64,000 nucleotides of DNA. Origin: Gymnothorax reevesii (lineage: Eukaryota > Chordata > Actinopteri > Anguilliformes > Muraenidae). The stretch's first letter is position 1. Each line of letters starts with the position of its first letter. Position numbers and translations under genes: made by a program. Of the stretch, positions 62,209-64,000 are shown in pieces. The stretch lies in contig CM056578.1 of NCBI GenBank assembly GCA_029721435.1, forward strand, positions 17,832,911 to 17,896,910. The letters run 5' to 3'. The notes below the pieces were generated by a model. The model saw only the letters and a list, made by a program, of their open reading frames with translations, did not search any database and was not told the origin of the DNA.

Positions 62209-64000
62209 TTTATCCCCTTTCTTATCTCCTGTGTTGTTGCATATTTACTTTCCTATGGTTTTAGATCTGTGGTCCAAATTTAAAAGAAAAAGGGACCCTG
62301 AGAGAACATGAAACACATTTTTTCAAATTACTATTCAATTTTTTGAATAAAAAAAGCCAATATCACCTTTGTGAAAAAGAATGAGCGCAAACTGTTCATT
62401 TCAGTAACTGCCACGGCATCTCTACTGGGTTCAAGTCAGAACTTCGCTATGGCGAGTCATTCAATGAAATGCACACATTTCTCACATGAAACTGCTGTAA
62501 AATGCATATGGCTACCAGTTCTGATGTATGGAGGAGTCTGAGTGAGCGATGTCACTTCCCCTGCGTCCTTCCGCTCAGAGCTACCCATCATGCAGTTAAT
62601 TAGCGAATGTGCGAGTGAAGTGTTAGCAGCACAGAAATCTGCAGAGTTATTATTGAAACACTGGCTGTTAAACCTAAAGGAGCATTTTCCAATGGCATAA
62701 TGCCATCATTATTCCATCATTAATCTTTCACCATGCTTTATACCCCAGCCCTAAGAAGACTAATATAATCAATCATTGAGGACTCAGATAAAGCATGCTT
62801 TAATTTCATTGCTCGCTTGGGCCTCATGCCAGGAAAAAAAATCACTTCTAGCTGCTTATATAGGCCCATTTTCATCTCTGTCAGCATTAGATAAAAGAAA
62901 CTGAATTACCGTGCCGCTGATGAGAGTGTACAGCACATCAAATACAATGCATTATGAAGTTTTGGTTTCTCCTCATCTAACCTTGAGACATCAGACATTC
63001 AGGCCATTTTTGTGAATTGGATATAACGAGGACGCATTATCCTACCTCATTTACTGGACCTCAAAGCATGTTGTGATCAGATTGTCTGAATGCTTGTGCC
63101 TTTATCTGTTTGCTCAGTTTCAGTGAAAGGTGGGGATGTGACCGTTACAGGCACAGTAAGTGCAACTGCAGGTGTGAAGGGCGGGTTAAGGTGAAACTAG
63201 AAGTCTGCACAGGCCGCCACACCGTTAACAGACAGCCGGAGATGACAGCGACTACCCAAAAGCTATTTTATTGAACATTAAACAGAAGCAAACATTTTGG
63301 TTTCAATGGATCCTCTGGGAGATGTTGTTACTGCTCAGTTTTAGGGCATTTACATCCATTGTAGGACTACACAGTCCAGTCACCTGCAACCACATGCGTG
63401 TAGCCCCCGAAAGCCCAGCTCCCGGTTTTTACGTATTACTCAGGCCAATACTGTTGCAATGGTAACCAAAATCTTTAGATGTCATAACTGAAGTATAACA
63501 CGTTCATACCAAATATGAAAGCAATTGGTGAAAAATTACTGCCTGTACAGCGTCCACAAGGAAGTGTCTACGGACGCGGACTTGATGACGGGGGGAGACA
63601 AGCATGAATTCATAGTAGCCCCCCTTCGTCAGGGGGCTACAGTTAGTTTTGGCTCTCTGAGCGCTGAGAAGAGCAGGACATTTGAGTGTTTTGCATGTGT
63701 TATATGGAGGGTAGAAAATTTACTTTTTATCCACCAGCCAAATGGCTCATGAACATTCAAATCTTACCAGTCATTCAATAGATGACCTGTGTCTTTTTTT
63801 GTTGAGTTTTTTTTTTTTTTTTTTTGGCTGGTGAATGAAGCAAATCTACTGGCCACCTGCATATTTTACTACCATTTGCTGATTGCTGGCGCTCAGCCCT
63901 TGTTGTAGATGATTTCCTGAAGTTATGCTACATTTGCAGCGCATAGGGTTCCACTGTTGCTTCATACCAAAACGGTTGTTGGTTCCAATCCAGCCAAGGA
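62209..64000. other. Gene-free stretch at the right edge
   Basis: No gene recognised. 62630-62880 is A+T-rich low-repeat sequence with ATTA motifs. A T run lies at 63808-63825. Confidence 0.45.

Overview
The window reads as nuclear DNA of a ray-finned fish, probably a teleost. The evidence is a spliced vertebrate gene with GT-AG junctions, a 5S-rRNA-derived SINE, and many relics of Tc1/mariner, hAT and PIF/Harbinger DNA transposons and of non-LTR retrotransposons, in an A+T-rich background with microsatellites. No operons, CRISPR arrays, tRNA genes or intact transposases were seen.

One protein gene is well supported: pwwp2a, on the minus strand. Coding exon 1 is 57183-56045 and the large exon 2 is 26842-24964. 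The 29.2 kb intron between them fills most of the window. Joined, the exons encode 1005 residues ending in a PWWP domain. CCAAT boxes lie upstream of exon 1. The first AATAAA on the coding strand is about 1 kb after the stop codon. A possible alternative terminal exon lies downstream at 14553-14461. It is in frame with a cryptic donor inside the PWWP-coding region and would give an isoform lacking the second half of the domain. This is inference.

Layout: 1-24 kb, downstream of the gene, is a transposon graveyard: a Harbinger-type MITE at the left edge, a Tc1 relic (2.5-4.0 kb), a three-level nest (6.4-11.1 kb, a Tc1 relic split by an L2/CR1-like LINE that itself carries a hAT MITE and an internally deleted Tc1 element), Tc1 relics at 15.7-16.8 and 17.7-19.2 kb, a foldback element (21.1-21.7 kb) and a 5S SINE (22.5-22.9 kb). 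24-27 kb is pwwp2a exon 2 and 3' UTR. 27-56 kb is intron 1. It holds microsatellites, a 45-bp minisatellite, an AGGTCA-rich tandem array (41.1-42.9 kb), several MITEs, a Tc1 derivative split by a second, nearly identical Harbinger MITE (45.9-47.1 kb), a Harbinger relic with a broken transposase (50.3-52.6 kb) and one orphan signal-peptide-like open reading frame (39.5 kb). 56-57.3 kb is exon 1 and the promoter. 57.8-60.5 kb is an inverted-repeat-bounded element holding a 5'-truncated LINE with a perfect 14-bp target duplication. 61.4-62.2 kb is another Tc1 relic.

No new biological system is evident. The most useful leads are the possible pwwp2a alternative terminal exon, the datable nested insertions, the young Harbinger MITE pair and the AGGTCA array. 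All repeat family names come from remembered hallmarks, not from searches.
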